From NCBI RefSeq assembly GCF_021462265.1, contig NZ_JAJONF010000027.1, positions 62,001 to 126,000 of the forward strand: DNA of 64,000 bases. Reading direction: 5' to 3'. The notes under the pieces are model-generated. The model saw nothing but the letters and a program-made list of their open reading frames with translations. It had not been told where the DNA came from and searched no databases. Below are positions 23,667-33,226 of the stretch, one piece after another. The position numbers were made by a program, and so were the translations under genes. Numbering within the stretch: position 1 is the first letter of the stretch; the number at the start of each line of letters is the position of its first letter. This DNA comes from Streptomyces shenzhenensis. Its GTDB lineage: Bacteria; Actinomycetota; Actinomycetes; Streptomycetales; Streptomycetaceae.

Positions 23667-24991
23667 CGCTCTGCTCCCTCCGCGCTCGCACGGGTGTTCC
23701 CGCGTGCCCAGGGACGGCACATTCCCACGAAGCAGGCCAGCGCCACCAGTGCCCCCGCCAGTTGGACGATCGCCATGGGCACGGCGGTTCTCTCCCCGGC
23801 GATCCCGACCAGCGGCGAGGCGACCGCGCCGACGAGGAACGAGGAGGTCCCGAGCAGCGCGGACGCGGACCCGGCGGCGTGCCGGGTGCGCAGCAGGGCG
23901 AGGGACTGGGCGTTGGGGAGGGTGAGGCCCATCGCGGACATCAGGACGAAGAGGGCGGCGGCGACCGGGGCGAGGCCGACCGGACCGAGGAGACCGGCCG
24001 ACATCAGCAGCAGGGCGGTCGCGGCGAGCACGGTCACGACCAGGCCCGTGCCCAGCACCTTGTCCAGGCTGACCCGGCCGACCAGCACCTTCCCGTTGAC
24101 CTGCCCGGCGATCACCAGTCCGACCGAGTTGAGGCCGAAGAGGAGGGAGAAGGTCTGCGGGGAGGCGCCGTAGATCTCCTGGATCACGAACGGCGAGGCG
24201 CTGATGTAGGCGAACAGCGCGGCGAAGGCGAAGCCGCCCGCGAGCATGTAGCCGGTGAAGGGCGGGTCCGCGAGCAGGGCGCGCATGGCGCGGACGGCGG
24301 CGGCCGCTCCCCCGGCGTGCCGGCCGGCCGGCGGCAGCGTCTCCGGGAGCCGCACCCAGACCAGCGCGGCGAGCAGTGCTCCGACGACCGTGAGGACGAC
24401 GAAGACGCCCCGCCAGTCCGTCACCCGCAGGATCTGCCCGCCGATCAGCGGTGCGACGACCGGGGCGACCCCGGAGACCAGCATCAGGGTGGAGAAGAAC
24501 CGGGCCATGGCGACCCCGTCGTAGAGGTCGCGTACGACGGCTCGCGCGATGACGATCCCGGCCGCGCCCGCGAGGCCCTGCGCGAGGCGGACGGCGACCA
24601 GGGTCTCGGCGTCCGGCGCGAGGGCGCACAGCGCGGTGGCGACGACGTAGACGGCGAGGCCGGTCAGCAGCGGGCGGCGGCGGCCCCAGCGGTCGCTCAT
24701 CGGGCCGACGACCAGCTGCCCGAGGGCCATGCCGGCCAGGCACGCGGTGAGGGTGAGCTGGACGGTCGCGGCGGGGGCGTGCAGGGAGCGGGTGACCTCC
24801 GGCAGGGAGGGGAGGTACATGTCCATCGCCAGCGGGGGCGTCGCGGTGAGGCCGCCGAGGACCAGTACCAGCAGGAGACCGGCCCGGCGGGCCGCGGGCG
24901 GGGCGGGGCGGTGCGCCACGGGGGCGGCGGTGTCCCGCGCGTCCCCCGCGCCCTGCGCGCCCGGTGTCGACGGCGCCGGCTGCTCTGGCAT
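23663..24991 (-). CDS. MFS multidrug exporter, Bcr/CflA (DHA1) family
   Basis: A 442-residue, 12-helix transporter starting at the ATG at 24991. The first helix and loop LGGLTATPPLAMDMYLPSLPEV contain the P-L/x-A-x-D-M-Y-L-P-S signature of the Bcr/CflA subfamily (bicyclomycin, chloramphenicol and sulfonamide export). Motif A reads GPMSDRWGRRRPLL and the later RAVVRDLYDG segment is also family-typical. A proline/alanine-rich cytoplasmic N terminus of about 35 residues precedes helix 1. The stop is embedded in the start region of the serine hydrolase, so the two are co-expressed. It is divergent from the Gfo/Idh/MocA oxidoreductase. Confidence 0.92.
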   Translation of the reverse strand: MPEQPAPSTPGAQGAGDARDTAAPVAHRPAPPAARRAGLLLVLVLGGLTATPPLAMDMYLPSLPEVTRSLHAPAATVQLTLTACLAGMALGQLVVGPMSDRWGRRRPLLTGLAVYVVATALCALAPDAETLVAVRLAQGLAGAAGIVIARAVVRDLYDGVAMARFFSTLMLVSGVAPVVAPLIGGQILRVTDWRGVFVVLTVVGALLAALVWVRLPETLPPAGRHAGGAAAAVRAMRALLADPPFTGYMLAGGFAFAALFAYISASPFVIQEIYGASPQTFSLLFGLNSVGLVIAGQVNGKVLVGRVSLDKVLGTGLVVTVLAATALLLMSAGLLGPVGLAPVAAALFVLMSAMGLTLPNAQSLALLRTRHAAGSASALLGTSSFLVGAVASPLVGIAGERTAVPMAIVQLAGALVALACFVGMCRPWARGNTRASAEGAER

Positions 24992-25121
24992 GTGTCCCCC
25001 GTCTGTCTTCGTCGGTCTCGCGGTCCGGTCCGCTCTTGATGGACACCGGTGGCCCCCACATATGCTCTCAGCTCGTACAGACTGCCGGGAAACACATGAG
25101 CGAGGGTGGGGCGGCCGGGAC

Positions 25122-26120
25122 ATGGCTGAGCAGAGCGTGCGGTGGGGGATCCTGGCGACGGGCGGGATCGCGGCCGCGTTCACGGCGGACCTGGTCGATC
25201 TGCCGGACGCGGAGATCGTGGCGGTGGCCTCGCGCTCCCCGGAGTCCGCGGCGGGGTTCGCGGAGCGGTTCGGGATCGGGCGGGCGTACGGGGACTGGGA
25301 GTCGCTGGCCCGGGACGAGGACATCGACATCGTGTACGTCGCCACTCCGCACTCGGCGCACCGGGCGGCCGCCGGGCTGTGCCTGGAGGCCGGGCGGAAC
25401 GTGCTGTGCGAGAAGCCGTTCACGCTCAACGTCCGCGAGGCCGGGGAACTGGTCGCCCTGGCCAAGGAGCACGACCGCTTCCTGATGGAGGCGATGTGGA
25501 TGTACTGCAATCCGCTGATCCGGCGGCTGACGGCGCTGGTCGCGGACGGGGCGATCGGCGAGATCCGGACCGTGCAGGCGGACTTCGGCCTGGAGGGACC
25601 GTTCCCGCCGGCGCACCGGCTGCGGAACCCGCTGCTCGGCGGGGGCGCGCTGCTCGACCTGGGGGTGTACCCGGTGTCGTTCGCGCACCTGCTGCTCGGT
25701 GAGCCGGACGGGATGTCGGCGCGAGCGGTGCTCTCGGACGAGGGCGTCGATCTCCAGACGGGTGCGCTGCTCTCCTGGGAGAGCGGTGCTCTCGCAGCGT
25801 TGCACTGCTCCATCGCCGGCGGCACCGGCACCACGGCCTCGGTCACCGGCGCGAAGGGCCGGATCGACATACCGGACGGCTTCTTCAACCCCGAGCGCTT
25901 CGTGCTGCACCGCGACGGCCGCGACCCGGAGGAGTTCGCCCTGACCCCGGAGGACGGCCCCCGCGATACCTTCCGCCACGAGGCCAGGGAGGCCATGCGC
26001 GCCGTCCGCGCCGGCGAACAGGAGTCCCCCCTCGTCCCCCACGCCGGCACCCTGGCCATCATGCGCACCCTGGACGGCCTGCGCGACCTCATCGGCGTCC
26101 GCTACCCGGGCGAGGCGTAG
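25122..26120 (+). CDS. Gfo/Idh/MocA family NAD(P)-dependent oxidoreductase
   Basis: A 332-residue cytosolic dehydrogenase. The N-terminal Rossmann fold reads VRWGILATGGIAAAFTADL, with VAVASRSPESAAGFAERFG for the second strand. VYVATPHSAH is followed by the catalytic lysine motif LCEKPFTLN (E-K-P). The C-terminal alpha/beta domain includes GGALLDLGVYPVSFAHLLLGE, with the conserved D-x-x-x-Y/H segment that completes the active site. Enzymes of this family oxidise or reduce sugars, inositols and trans-dihydrodiols. GVYPVSF and FLMEAMWMYCNPL are closest in style to the dihydrodiol-dehydrogenase-like subgroup. The start ATG at 25122 is 131 bases from the divergent Bcr/CflA gene. Confidence 0.92.
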   Translation: MAEQSVRWGILATGGIAAAFTADLVDLPDAEIVAVASRSPESAAGFAERFGIGRAYGDWESLARDEDIDIVYVATPHSAHRAAAGLCLEAGRNVLCEKPFTLNVREAGELVALAKEHDRFLMEAMWMYCNPLIRRLTALVADGAIGEIRTVQADFGLEGPFPPAHRLRNPLLGGGALLDLGVYPVSFAHLLLGEPDGMSARAVLSDEGVDLQTGALLSWESGALAALHCSIAGGTGTTASVTGAKGRIDIPDGFFNPERFVLHRDGRDPEEFALTPEDGPRDTFRHEAREAMRAVRAGEQESPLVPHAGTLAIMRTLDGLRDLIGVRYPGEA

Positions 26121-26129
26121 AAGCGCAAC

Positions 26130-26186
26130 GCGCCCCAAAGGGGCGCGGGGCTGTATTTGACATGCGGCTCCGCCGCGTGGGCGCGC
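26130..26186. repeat. Streptomyces intergenic hairpin element, copy 2
   Basis: GCGCCCC-AAA-GGGGCGC (26130-26146) is followed by GGGGCTGT and a second small stem, TGCGGC-TCC-GCCGCG. It is the longer version of the element at 20532 and sits 9 bases after the oxidoreductase stop, where it could serve as a terminator. Confidence 0.75.
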
Positions 26187-26260
26187 CCAGCCCCCCACCC
26201 GCAGCCGAACGACGGCCGAACAGTCGGCCCTCCCCAGCGGAGCGCCTACGCTGCGACCCC

Positions 26261-27019
26261 ATGAACACCAAGCAACCAAAGATCGCCGTGGTCACCGGCG
26301 CCGGTTCCGGTATCGGCCGCGCCGTGGCCACGGAACTGCTGCGGGCCGGCTGGTCGGTGGCGCTGGCCGGCCGGCGCCCTGCGCGGCTCGCGGAGACGGC
26401 GGCGCTGGTGCCCGAGGGCGCCTCCGTCGCGGTACGGACCGACGTGTCACGGCCCGACGACGTGACCGCGCTGTTCGCGGCGGCCGTGGAGCGATTCGGG
26501 CGGGTGGACCTGCTGTTCAACAACGCGGGGACGTTCGGGCCCGGCGGGGTGGCCGTGGAGGACCTGCCGTACGAGGCGTGGCGGCACGTCGTGGACACCA
26601 ACCTCAACGGGGCGTTCCTGTGCGCGCAGGCGGCGTTCCGGCAGATGAAGGAGCAGGAGCCGCAGGGCGGCCGGATCATCAACAACGGGTCCGTCTCGGC
26701 GCACACGCCCCGCCCGCGCTCCGTCGCCTACACCGCGACCAAGCACGCGCTGACCGGGCTGACCAAGTCCTTGTCCCTGGACGGGCGGCCGTACGGCATC
26801 GCGGTCGGGCAGATCGACATCGGCAACGCGGCGACGGACATGACGGCGGGCATGCGGACCGGGGCGCTGCAGGCGAACGGGGAGGTGGCCCCGGAACCGG
26901 TGATGGACGTGGCCGACGTGGCGCGGACCGTGCGGCACATGGCCGAGCTGCCGCTCGCGGCGAACGTGCAGTTCGCGACGGTACTGGCGACGGCCATGCC
27001 GTACGTGGGCCGGGGCTGA
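26261..27019 (+). CDS. Short-chain dehydrogenase/reductase (SDR), classical type
   Basis: A 252-residue NAD(P)-dependent oxidoreductase. The cofactor loop is TGAGSGIG (T-G-x-x-x-G-x-G) near residue 13 and LLFNNAG is the N-N-A-G strand. The catalytic residues appear as NGSVSAHTP (Ser) and YTATK (Tyr/Lys). The second strand AGRRPARL, with an arginine after the G-x-x loop, suggests NADP preference. The substrate is unknown. It begins at the ATG at 26261. A roughly 240-base gap to the convergent carboxypeptidase contains no further gene. Confidence 0.9.
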   Translation: MNTKQPKIAVVTGAGSGIGRAVATELLRAGWSVALAGRRPARLAETAALVPEGASVAVRTDVSRPDDVTALFAAAVERFGRVDLLFNNAGTFGPGGVAVEDLPYEAWRHVVDTNLNGAFLCAQAAFRQMKEQEPQGGRIINNGSVSAHTPRPRSVAYTATKHALTGLTKSLSLDGRPYGIAVGQIDIGNAATDMTAGMRTGALQANGEVAPEPVMDVADVARTVRHMAELPLAANVQFATVLATAMPYVGRG

Positions 27020-27258
27020 ACGGCCGTTCAGCCGGGCCATCCACAATCTGCACAAGCGGAATTCCGGCATCCGAGGTATTGCGGCCGGTAACGGGCCTAT
27101 GCTCAACTCTTCTCCACCAGAACTTCACACTTGAGACTCTGGTGTTCCGCCGACCACATCGAGGGGGGAGGCGGCAGCCGTTCCACCGGACCGGGTGGGG
27201 GTGGATCCGTGGGACGCCGCGGGTACGCACCGGTGGGTGGGGCGGCTGCCGCGAGACG

Positions 27259-28470
27259 TCAACTCGCCGGGGTGTCAGCCGAGTCGACCGCAGTGTCACC
27301 CGGACCGGAGGCGGCCGCGGCACCGGCCGGCCGCCGTCGCCGGCGCAGCGCCCACGCCCCCGCGCCCAGCAGCGCGAGCGTGCCCGCCCCGCCCTCCGCG
27401 AGCCGCCACGGCGACGGCCCGGACGTCCCCGAACCGGCCGCCGCCCCCGTCCCGGACGCGCCCGCGGCCCCGTTGCCCTTCGACGTCGCCGGACTCGCGC
27501 TCGCCCCGCCCTCACTGAGCGGATCGACCAGCACCCCCACCGGCTGCGCCGAACTCCCCTTCCCGAAGCCCCAGTCGAGCAGCGCGGCGGTCTGCTCGTA
27601 CACGGCGTTGGTGGCGGGGTCCGGATGCATCACGGTCACCAGCAGGGTGCGGCCGTTCCGGGTGGCACCGCCGGTGAAGGTGTTGCCCGCGTGGCTGGTG
27701 TAGCCGTTCTTGACGCCGAACAGGCCCTTGTAGACGCCGAGTCCCCAGGCACCGGTGAGCAGGCGGTCGGTGTTCTGGATCTGGAAGGTCTTCTTGCCGC
27801 CGGCCGGGAAGTCCGCGGTACGCGTGCCGCAGTAGCCGCGGAAGTCGTCGTCCTTCAGCCCGTGCCGGGCGAAGAGGGTCAGGTCGTACGCCGACGACAG
27901 CTGGCCCTTGTGGTCGAAGCCGTCGGGGCTGACCACATGGGTGTCCAGGGCCTGCAGGTCCGCCGCCTTGGCCTGCATCTCGGCGACGGTCCTGGCGATC
28001 CCGCCGTTCATGTGGGAGAGCACGTGCACGGCGTCGTTGCCGGAGCGCAGGAAGACGCCCTGCCACAGCTGCTCGACGGTGTAGGTGAGGCCGGGCTTGA
28101 TGCCGACCAGGCTGGAACCGGCCGGGACGTCGGAGATGTCGGAGTCCTTGACCCGGTACCGCTCGGTGCGCTCGAACTTCTTCAGCACGGTGTCCGCGAA
28201 AAGCATCTTCAGGGTGGAGGCGGGCGGCAGCCGCCGGTGCGCGTTGTACGAGGCGAGCACCTCACCGCTGTCGCAGTCGGCGAGCAGCCACGCGCGAGCA
28301 GTGATCTTCTTGGGCAGGCCGGTGGCCCCGCTCACCTGTATACCGCCACGGGCCAGCCGGTCGCCGCCTATGACGGTGGCGGCGAAGGCTGGGGCGGCCG
28401 CGGACACGGGAAGGGCGGCGGCCGTCAGTCCGAGGACGGCACGCCGGGTCAGCCGAGAGGAAGCACGCAT
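27259..28470 (-). CDS. D-alanyl-D-alanine carboxypeptidase (PBP5/DacA-like, S11 family)
   Basis: The 403-residue exported enzyme trims the terminal D-Ala of peptidoglycan stem peptides. Start is the ATG at 28470. A signal peptide (SSRLTRRAVLGLTAAALPVS, ending AAPAFA) is followed by the S-x-x-K nucleophile ASTLKM, S-G-N as RSGNDAV, and K-x-G as VKNGYTSHAGN (KNG in place of the usual KTG, with Asn at the second position). A Ser/Ala/Gly/Pro-rich stalk and a C-terminal helix (GGAGTLALLGAGAWAL) followed by RRRRRPAG anchor it in the membrane. It is divergent from an FtsX-type ABC transporter, with a palindrome in the shared upstream region. Confidence 0.92.
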   Translation of the reverse strand: MRASSRLTRRAVLGLTAAALPVSAAAPAFAATVIGGDRLARGGIQVSGATGLPKKITARAWLLADCDSGEVLASYNAHRRLPPASTLKMLFADTVLKKFERTERYRVKDSDISDVPAGSSLVGIKPGLTYTVEQLWQGVFLRSGNDAVHVLSHMNGGIARTVAEMQAKAADLQALDTHVVSPDGFDHKGQLSSAYDLTLFARHGLKDDDFRGYCGTRTADFPAGGKKTFQIQNTDRLLTGAWGLGVYKGLFGVKNGYTSHAGNTFTGGATRNGRTLLVTVMHPDPATNAVYEQTAALLDWGFGKGSSAQPVGVLVDPLSEGGASASPATSKGNGAAGASGTGAAAGSGTSGPSPWRLAEGGAGTLALLGAGAWALRRRRRPAGAAAASGPGDTAVDSADTPAS

Positions 28471-28553
28471 CCCGGGACCGTACACCGCACCCGACAGCGG
28501 TCTGCCGGGAGGACCCCAACCCGGCAGATGAATTTGCTGTCTTATGAAAGTTT

Positions 28554-28577
28554 GCTGAGACATCCCCGTTTCTCAGC
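28554..28577. promoter_or_regulatory. Inverted repeat GCTGAGA-N10-TCTCAGC in the carboxypeptidase/ABC divergent promoter region
   Basis: Perfect 7-bp arms separated by 10 bases lie about 85 bases upstream of both divergent start codons, next to an AT-richer stretch (AATTTGCTGTCTTATGAAAG). The symmetry fits a dimeric regulator such as a two-component response regulator, but no regulator gene is adjacent. It could also be a leader hairpin of one of the two transcripts. Confidence 0.45.
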
Positions 28578-28669
28578 TCTGACACATCTTTTACCCAGTG
28601 TGGCTCAAAGGTTCCTCCCTAGCTTGAGCTCGCGTCCACAGCGGGCGCCAAGAACCTTCGAGGAACGGG

Positions 28670-30136
28670 ATGTTTGGCATCTATCTCAAGCGCGAGCTGG
28701 GCCGCAGAAAGAAGGCGGCCCTGGTCATCGCTCTGGGTCTGGCGCTCGGTATCGCGCTGGTCATCACGGTCAACTCGGTGTCGGCCGGCATGACCCAGGC
28801 GCAGGACAAGGTCCTCAAGTCGCTTTACGGCCTCGGGACCGACATGACGGTCACCAAGGCCCGTACCGCGCCGGCCTCGGGCAGCTCCGGCGGCCCGAAC
28901 TTCAAGTTCGACGCCAAGTCCAGCAGCAGCTCCACGCAGAGTTCGGACCGGGTGCAGACTCAGGGTGGTCAGGCCCTGAAGTCGTCCCTGGTCACCAAGG
29001 TCGCCGGCCAGAAGGGTGTGGAGAGCGCGGTCGGAGCGCTCTCCCTCGACGTCACCAAGGTCGACGGCTCCTTCACCCAGGGCAAGGCGAAGTCCTCCAG
29101 CGGCAGCAGCACCAGCGGCAGCACCAGCGGTCAGGGGCAGCCGGGCGGCAGCAGCAGCTCGGGGGGCGCGCCGCAAGTCCAGGGCGGCGGCGCCAACTTC
29201 AACGTCAACAGCTACTCCGTGGTCGGCGTCGACGTGGCCCACCAGGGCCTCGGCCCGCTGTCCACCATGAAGATCACCACGGGCCGGACCTTCACCTCCG
29301 CGCAGACCGGCGCCAAGGCCGCGGTGGTCAGCAAGTCGTACGCCAAGGAGAAGAAGTACAAGGTCGGTTCGACCTTCAAGATCTCCGGCACCAAGTTCAC
29401 GGTCATCGGCATCGCCACCCCGGACAGCGGCGAGTCCGACACCGACGTGTTCGTCCCGCTGAAGGTCGCGCAGGCCCTCGGCGACGCCAAGAACCAGGTC
29501 ACCACGATCTACGTCAAGGCGACCGACTCCCAGCAGATCTCCGCTGTGAAGAAGGAGATCACGGCCAACATCTCCGGTACGACGGTCACCACCTCCGCCG
29601 ACCTGGCGTCCACCGTCTCCGGTTCCCTCTCCACCGCCTCCAGCCTCGCGACCAGCGTCGGCAAGTGGCTGTCCATCGCGGTCCTGGCGGCGGCCTTCCT
29701 GGTGGCGGCCCTGCTGACGTCGTCCGCGGTCTCCCGCCGGGTGCGTGAGTTCGGCACCCTGAAGGCGCTCGGCTGGCCGTCCCGCAACGTGACCCGCCAG
29801 GTCGTCGGCGAGTCCATGGTCAACGGCCTGATCGGCGGCGCCCTCGGCATCGCCCTCGGCGTGGGCGCGGCCTACGCGGTCACCGCGATCAGCCCGAAGC
29901 TCACCGCGCAGCTGGGCAACACCGGCGGTGGCGGCGCGGGCGGCGGCCCGGGCGGCGGCCCCGGCCGGCAGGCCTCCCAGAACACCCTGGAGATCGCACT
30001 GTCCGCGCCCGTCTCCCTCACCACCATCGCCCTCGCGGTCGGCCTCGCGGTCACCGGCGGTCTGATCGCCGGTGCGATGGGCGGCTGGCGCGCCTCCCGG
30101 ATGCGCCCGGCCGACGCCCTGCGCAGCGTCGCGTAA
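28670..30136 (+). CDS. ABC transporter permease, MacB/FtsX type
   Basis: A 488-residue permease with the MacB layout. Helix 1 (KKAALVIALGLALGIALVIT) is followed by a large extracytoplasmic periplasmic-core-like domain (about residues 45-325), then three helices with the FtsX signature in AAFLVAALLTSSAVSRRVREFGTLKALGW and VVGESMVNGLIGGALGIALG. The external domain holds a long Ser/Gly-rich low-complexity insertion (SSGSSTSGSTSGQGQPGGSS region), and a second Gly-rich loop (GNTGGGGAGGGPGGGPG) lies between the last helices. The start ATG at 28670 has GAGGAAC upstream. It works with the ATPase 83 bases downstream. Such pairs export peptides or lipids or act as mechanotransducers on cell-wall enzymes; here the divergent neighbour is a carboxypeptidase. 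Confidence 0.92.
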   Translation: MFGIYLKRELGRRKKAALVIALGLALGIALVITVNSVSAGMTQAQDKVLKSLYGLGTDMTVTKARTAPASGSSGGPNFKFDAKSSSSSTQSSDRVQTQGGQALKSSLVTKVAGQKGVESAVGALSLDVTKVDGSFTQGKAKSSSGSSTSGSTSGQGQPGGSSSSGGAPQVQGGGANFNVNSYSVVGVDVAHQGLGPLSTMKITTGRTFTSAQTGAKAAVVSKSYAKEKKYKVGSTFKISGTKFTVIGIATPDSGESDTDVFVPLKVAQALGDAKNQVTTIYVKATDSQQISAVKKEITANISGTTVTTSADLASTVSGSLSTASSLATSVGKWLSIAVLAAAFLVAALLTSSAVSRRVREFGTLKALGWPSRNVTRQVVGESMVNGLIGGALGIALGVGAAYAVTAISPKLTAQLGNTGGGGAGGGPGGGPGRQASQNTLEIALSAPVSLTTIALAVGLAVTGGLIAGAMGGWRASRMRPADALRSVA

Positions 30137-30219
30137 CACCCCGCCCCCAAGCCGGGGCGCCGCTTCCACTCCCCCCGGGACGCGGCGCCCCCACCCCCTT
30201 ACCAGCCAGTGGAGATCCC

Positions 30220-31047
<828 letters not shown>

Positions 31048-31074
31048 GTTCCGCGCCCGGGCCTCCGGGGCCGC

Positions 31075-32136
31075 TCAGCGCCCGAGGAGACGGTCGATCT
31101 CGGCCATCTGCCCGGCGGTGAGCGGCCCCTTCGCCATCGCGCCGGCGTTCTGCTCGGCCTGGGCGACGGACCGGAAGCCGGGGATCGGGATCGTGCGCGG
31201 GCTGCGGGCCCAGATCCAGGCGAGGGAGCCCTGGGCGAGGGTCCGCCCGTCGCTGGTGAGGACCTCGCGCAGGGAGTCGATCCGCTCGACCCACGCGGGG
31301 TCCGCGCCCGCGCCGTCCCCGAACCCGGGCAGCCAGGCCGGCGGCCTGCTGCGGATGTCGCCCGCCGCGGCCCCCGCCCGCCGGCCGCCCAGCAACCCCA
31401 TGGCGAGCGGGCTGCGGTTGACGGCCGCGAGCTCCGCCTTCTCGGCGAACGCGAGGAGCCGCGGAGCGTCCTGGAGCACGTTGAGGGTGTGCTGCACGGC
31501 CGTGCAGTGCGGCCCCTCGGCGAAGACGGCGGCGCGGGCCGGGTCGTCGGTGCTCCAGCCGTAGGCCCGGATCAGTCCCTCGCCCACCAACTCCTCGCAC
31601 GCGTCCCGGAGTTCGGCGGCGCGGGCCGGGTCGGCGTCGGAGATGTGCAGCTGGTAGAGGTCGACGTGGTCGGTGCCGAGGCGGCGCAGGGACGCGGTGA
31701 GGGCGCGGCGGACGTGGGCCGGGGAGTCGTCACGGCCGGTGAGGGTGCGGGTCTCCTCGTCGAAGACGTTGCCCCACTTGGTGGCGACGACGACCTCGTC
31801 GCGCCGCTTGCCGAGGGCGCGGCCGAGAACCCGCTCGCTGTGACCGGCGCCGTAGGTGTCGGCGGTGTCGAAGAAGGTGACGCCGAGGTCGAGGGCGCGG
31901 TGGATCGCCCGTACCGACTCCTCGTCGTCGACCTTGCCCCAGCCGAGCGGCTGCCCGGTGGCGTCCTGCCACTCACCGCCGATGGCCCAGCAGCCGAAGC
32001 CGAGCGCGCTGACGCGGATGCCGGAACGTCCCAGAGTCCTGGTGACGCCGCCGGTTGCCGTGCCTTCCGCGGCCGTGCCTGCGCTTGCCGTGCCTGCGCT
32101 TGCCGTCCCTTTGGTTTCCGTCCTTTTGGTTTCCAT
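31075..32136 (-). CDS. Aldo/keto reductase with a pentapeptide-repeat N terminus
   Basis: A 353-residue NADPH-dependent oxidoreductase. The catalytic tetrad of the family is visible: Asp in FFDTADTYGAGHSE, Tyr in the same motif, Lys in VVVATKWG and His in VDLYQLHISD. The C-terminal cofactor site reads WARSPRTIPIPGFRSVAQAEQNAGAM. Before the barrel (which starts at VTRTLGRSGIRVSALGFG) lies a roughly 28-residue segment of imperfect five-residue repeats (ETKRT, ETKGT, ASAGT, ASAGT, AAEGT). It is encoded by a 15-bp tandem repeat and is probably disordered. The only plausible start upstream of the fold is the ATG at 32136. A substrate is not predictable. Confidence 0.9.
   Translation of the reverse strand: METKRTETKGTASAGTASAGTAAEGTATGGVTRTLGRSGIRVSALGFGCWAIGGEWQDATGQPLGWGKVDDEESVRAIHRALDLGVTFFDTADTYGAGHSERVLGRALGKRRDEVVVATKWGNVFDEETRTLTGRDDSPAHVRRALTASLRRLGTDHVDLYQLHISDADPARAAELRDACEELVGEGLIRAYGWSTDDPARAAVFAEGPHCTAVQHTLNVLQDAPRLLAFAEKAELAAVNRSPLAMGLLGGRRAGAAAGDIRSRPPAWLPGFGDGAGADPAWVERIDSLREVLTSDGRTLAQGSLAWIWARSPRTIPIPGFRSVAQAEQNAGAMAKGPLTAGQMAEIDRLLGR
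32073..32132 (-). repeat. 15-bp minisatellite in the 5' end of the aldo/keto reductase gene
   Basis: Four contiguous 15-bp units: two identical copies of CCGTGCCTGCGCTTG (32073-32087, 32088-32102) and two near-identical copies of CCGTCCCTTTGGTTT (32103-32117, 32118-32132). More degenerate units continue toward 32040. The unit length is a multiple of three, so copy-number changes keep the reading frame and only lengthen or shorten the N-terminal tail. Confidence 0.85.
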
Positions 32137-32179
32137 GGTTGAGGACGCTAGGAGTTGAAGCGCACACGAAGGCAAGGCT

Positions 32180-32506
32180 TCATGCCTGTCCGGTCTCGAA
32201 GCGGGAGATGCGGCCGTCGTCCGCGACCGTGAAGTCCCAGCGGGTGACCATCTCGCCCCAGGCGTCGTTGCGGTAGTGGGCGAGCAGGGAGCGGCCGCCG
32301 TTGGACTCGTTGTCGACGTCGAGGTGGCCGTTGGAGGAGAAGATCTCCCGGTCGATCCAGTCGTCCAGGTCCCGGTCGGAGCCGTCGTCCGCCATGGTCG
32401 CGTCCGGCGTGAGGAGATCCCGGAAGCGCTCGCGGTCGTTGGAGTTGACGGCGGTGACGAAGGCCCGCACGGCCGGGTCGCTGAGCTTGGCTGTCTTGAT
32501 CGTCAT
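32180..32506 (-). CDS. SnoaL/NTF2-like small protein
   Basis: A 108-residue protein from the ATG at 32506 (MTIKTAKLSDPAVRAFVTAV). The sequence AVRAFVTAVNSNDRERFRDLLTPDATMADDGSDRDLDDWIDREIF follows the alpha-helix then bent-sheet pattern of NTF2-like cone folds, including an F/L-x-x-L-x-x-D-A-x-x-x-D strand entry. GHLDVDNES and MVTRWDFTVADDGRISRFETGQ would be the later strands. Such proteins bind or isomerise small hydrophobic ligands; no catalytic pair can be assigned. It follows the aldo/keto reductase divergently only by orientation of reading: both are on the same strand, and this gene lies upstream of it, with its stop 44 bases away from the reductase start. Confidence 0.75.
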   Translation of the reverse strand: MTIKTAKLSDPAVRAFVTAVNSNDRERFRDLLTPDATMADDGSDRDLDDWIDREIFSSNGHLDVDNESNGGRSLLAHYRNDAWGEMVTRWDFTVADDGRISRFETGQA

Positions 32507-32639
32507 GGCAGTCAGCGTCACATCGGTCCCGACGGCCCGCCACCCGCCCGCCACCCGAACGGCGGCGCGGACGGGCCGATCGGGTGTGCCGGGTGCGACG
32601 GTGGAAACCCGCGATCCGTTGCCGCCGATGGGAGTTCCT

Positions 32640-33185
<546 letters not shown>

Positions 33186-33226
33186 TGCGGGGTGGGGCGG
33201 CGTGGGGGTGGGGCAGGCTGTCCGCC

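Noticed and set aside
26578..29748. 1056-codon plus-strand open frame spanning SDR, carboxypeptidase and permease genes
   Set aside because: A GC-rich shadow crossing intergenic regions and three genes with recognised products.
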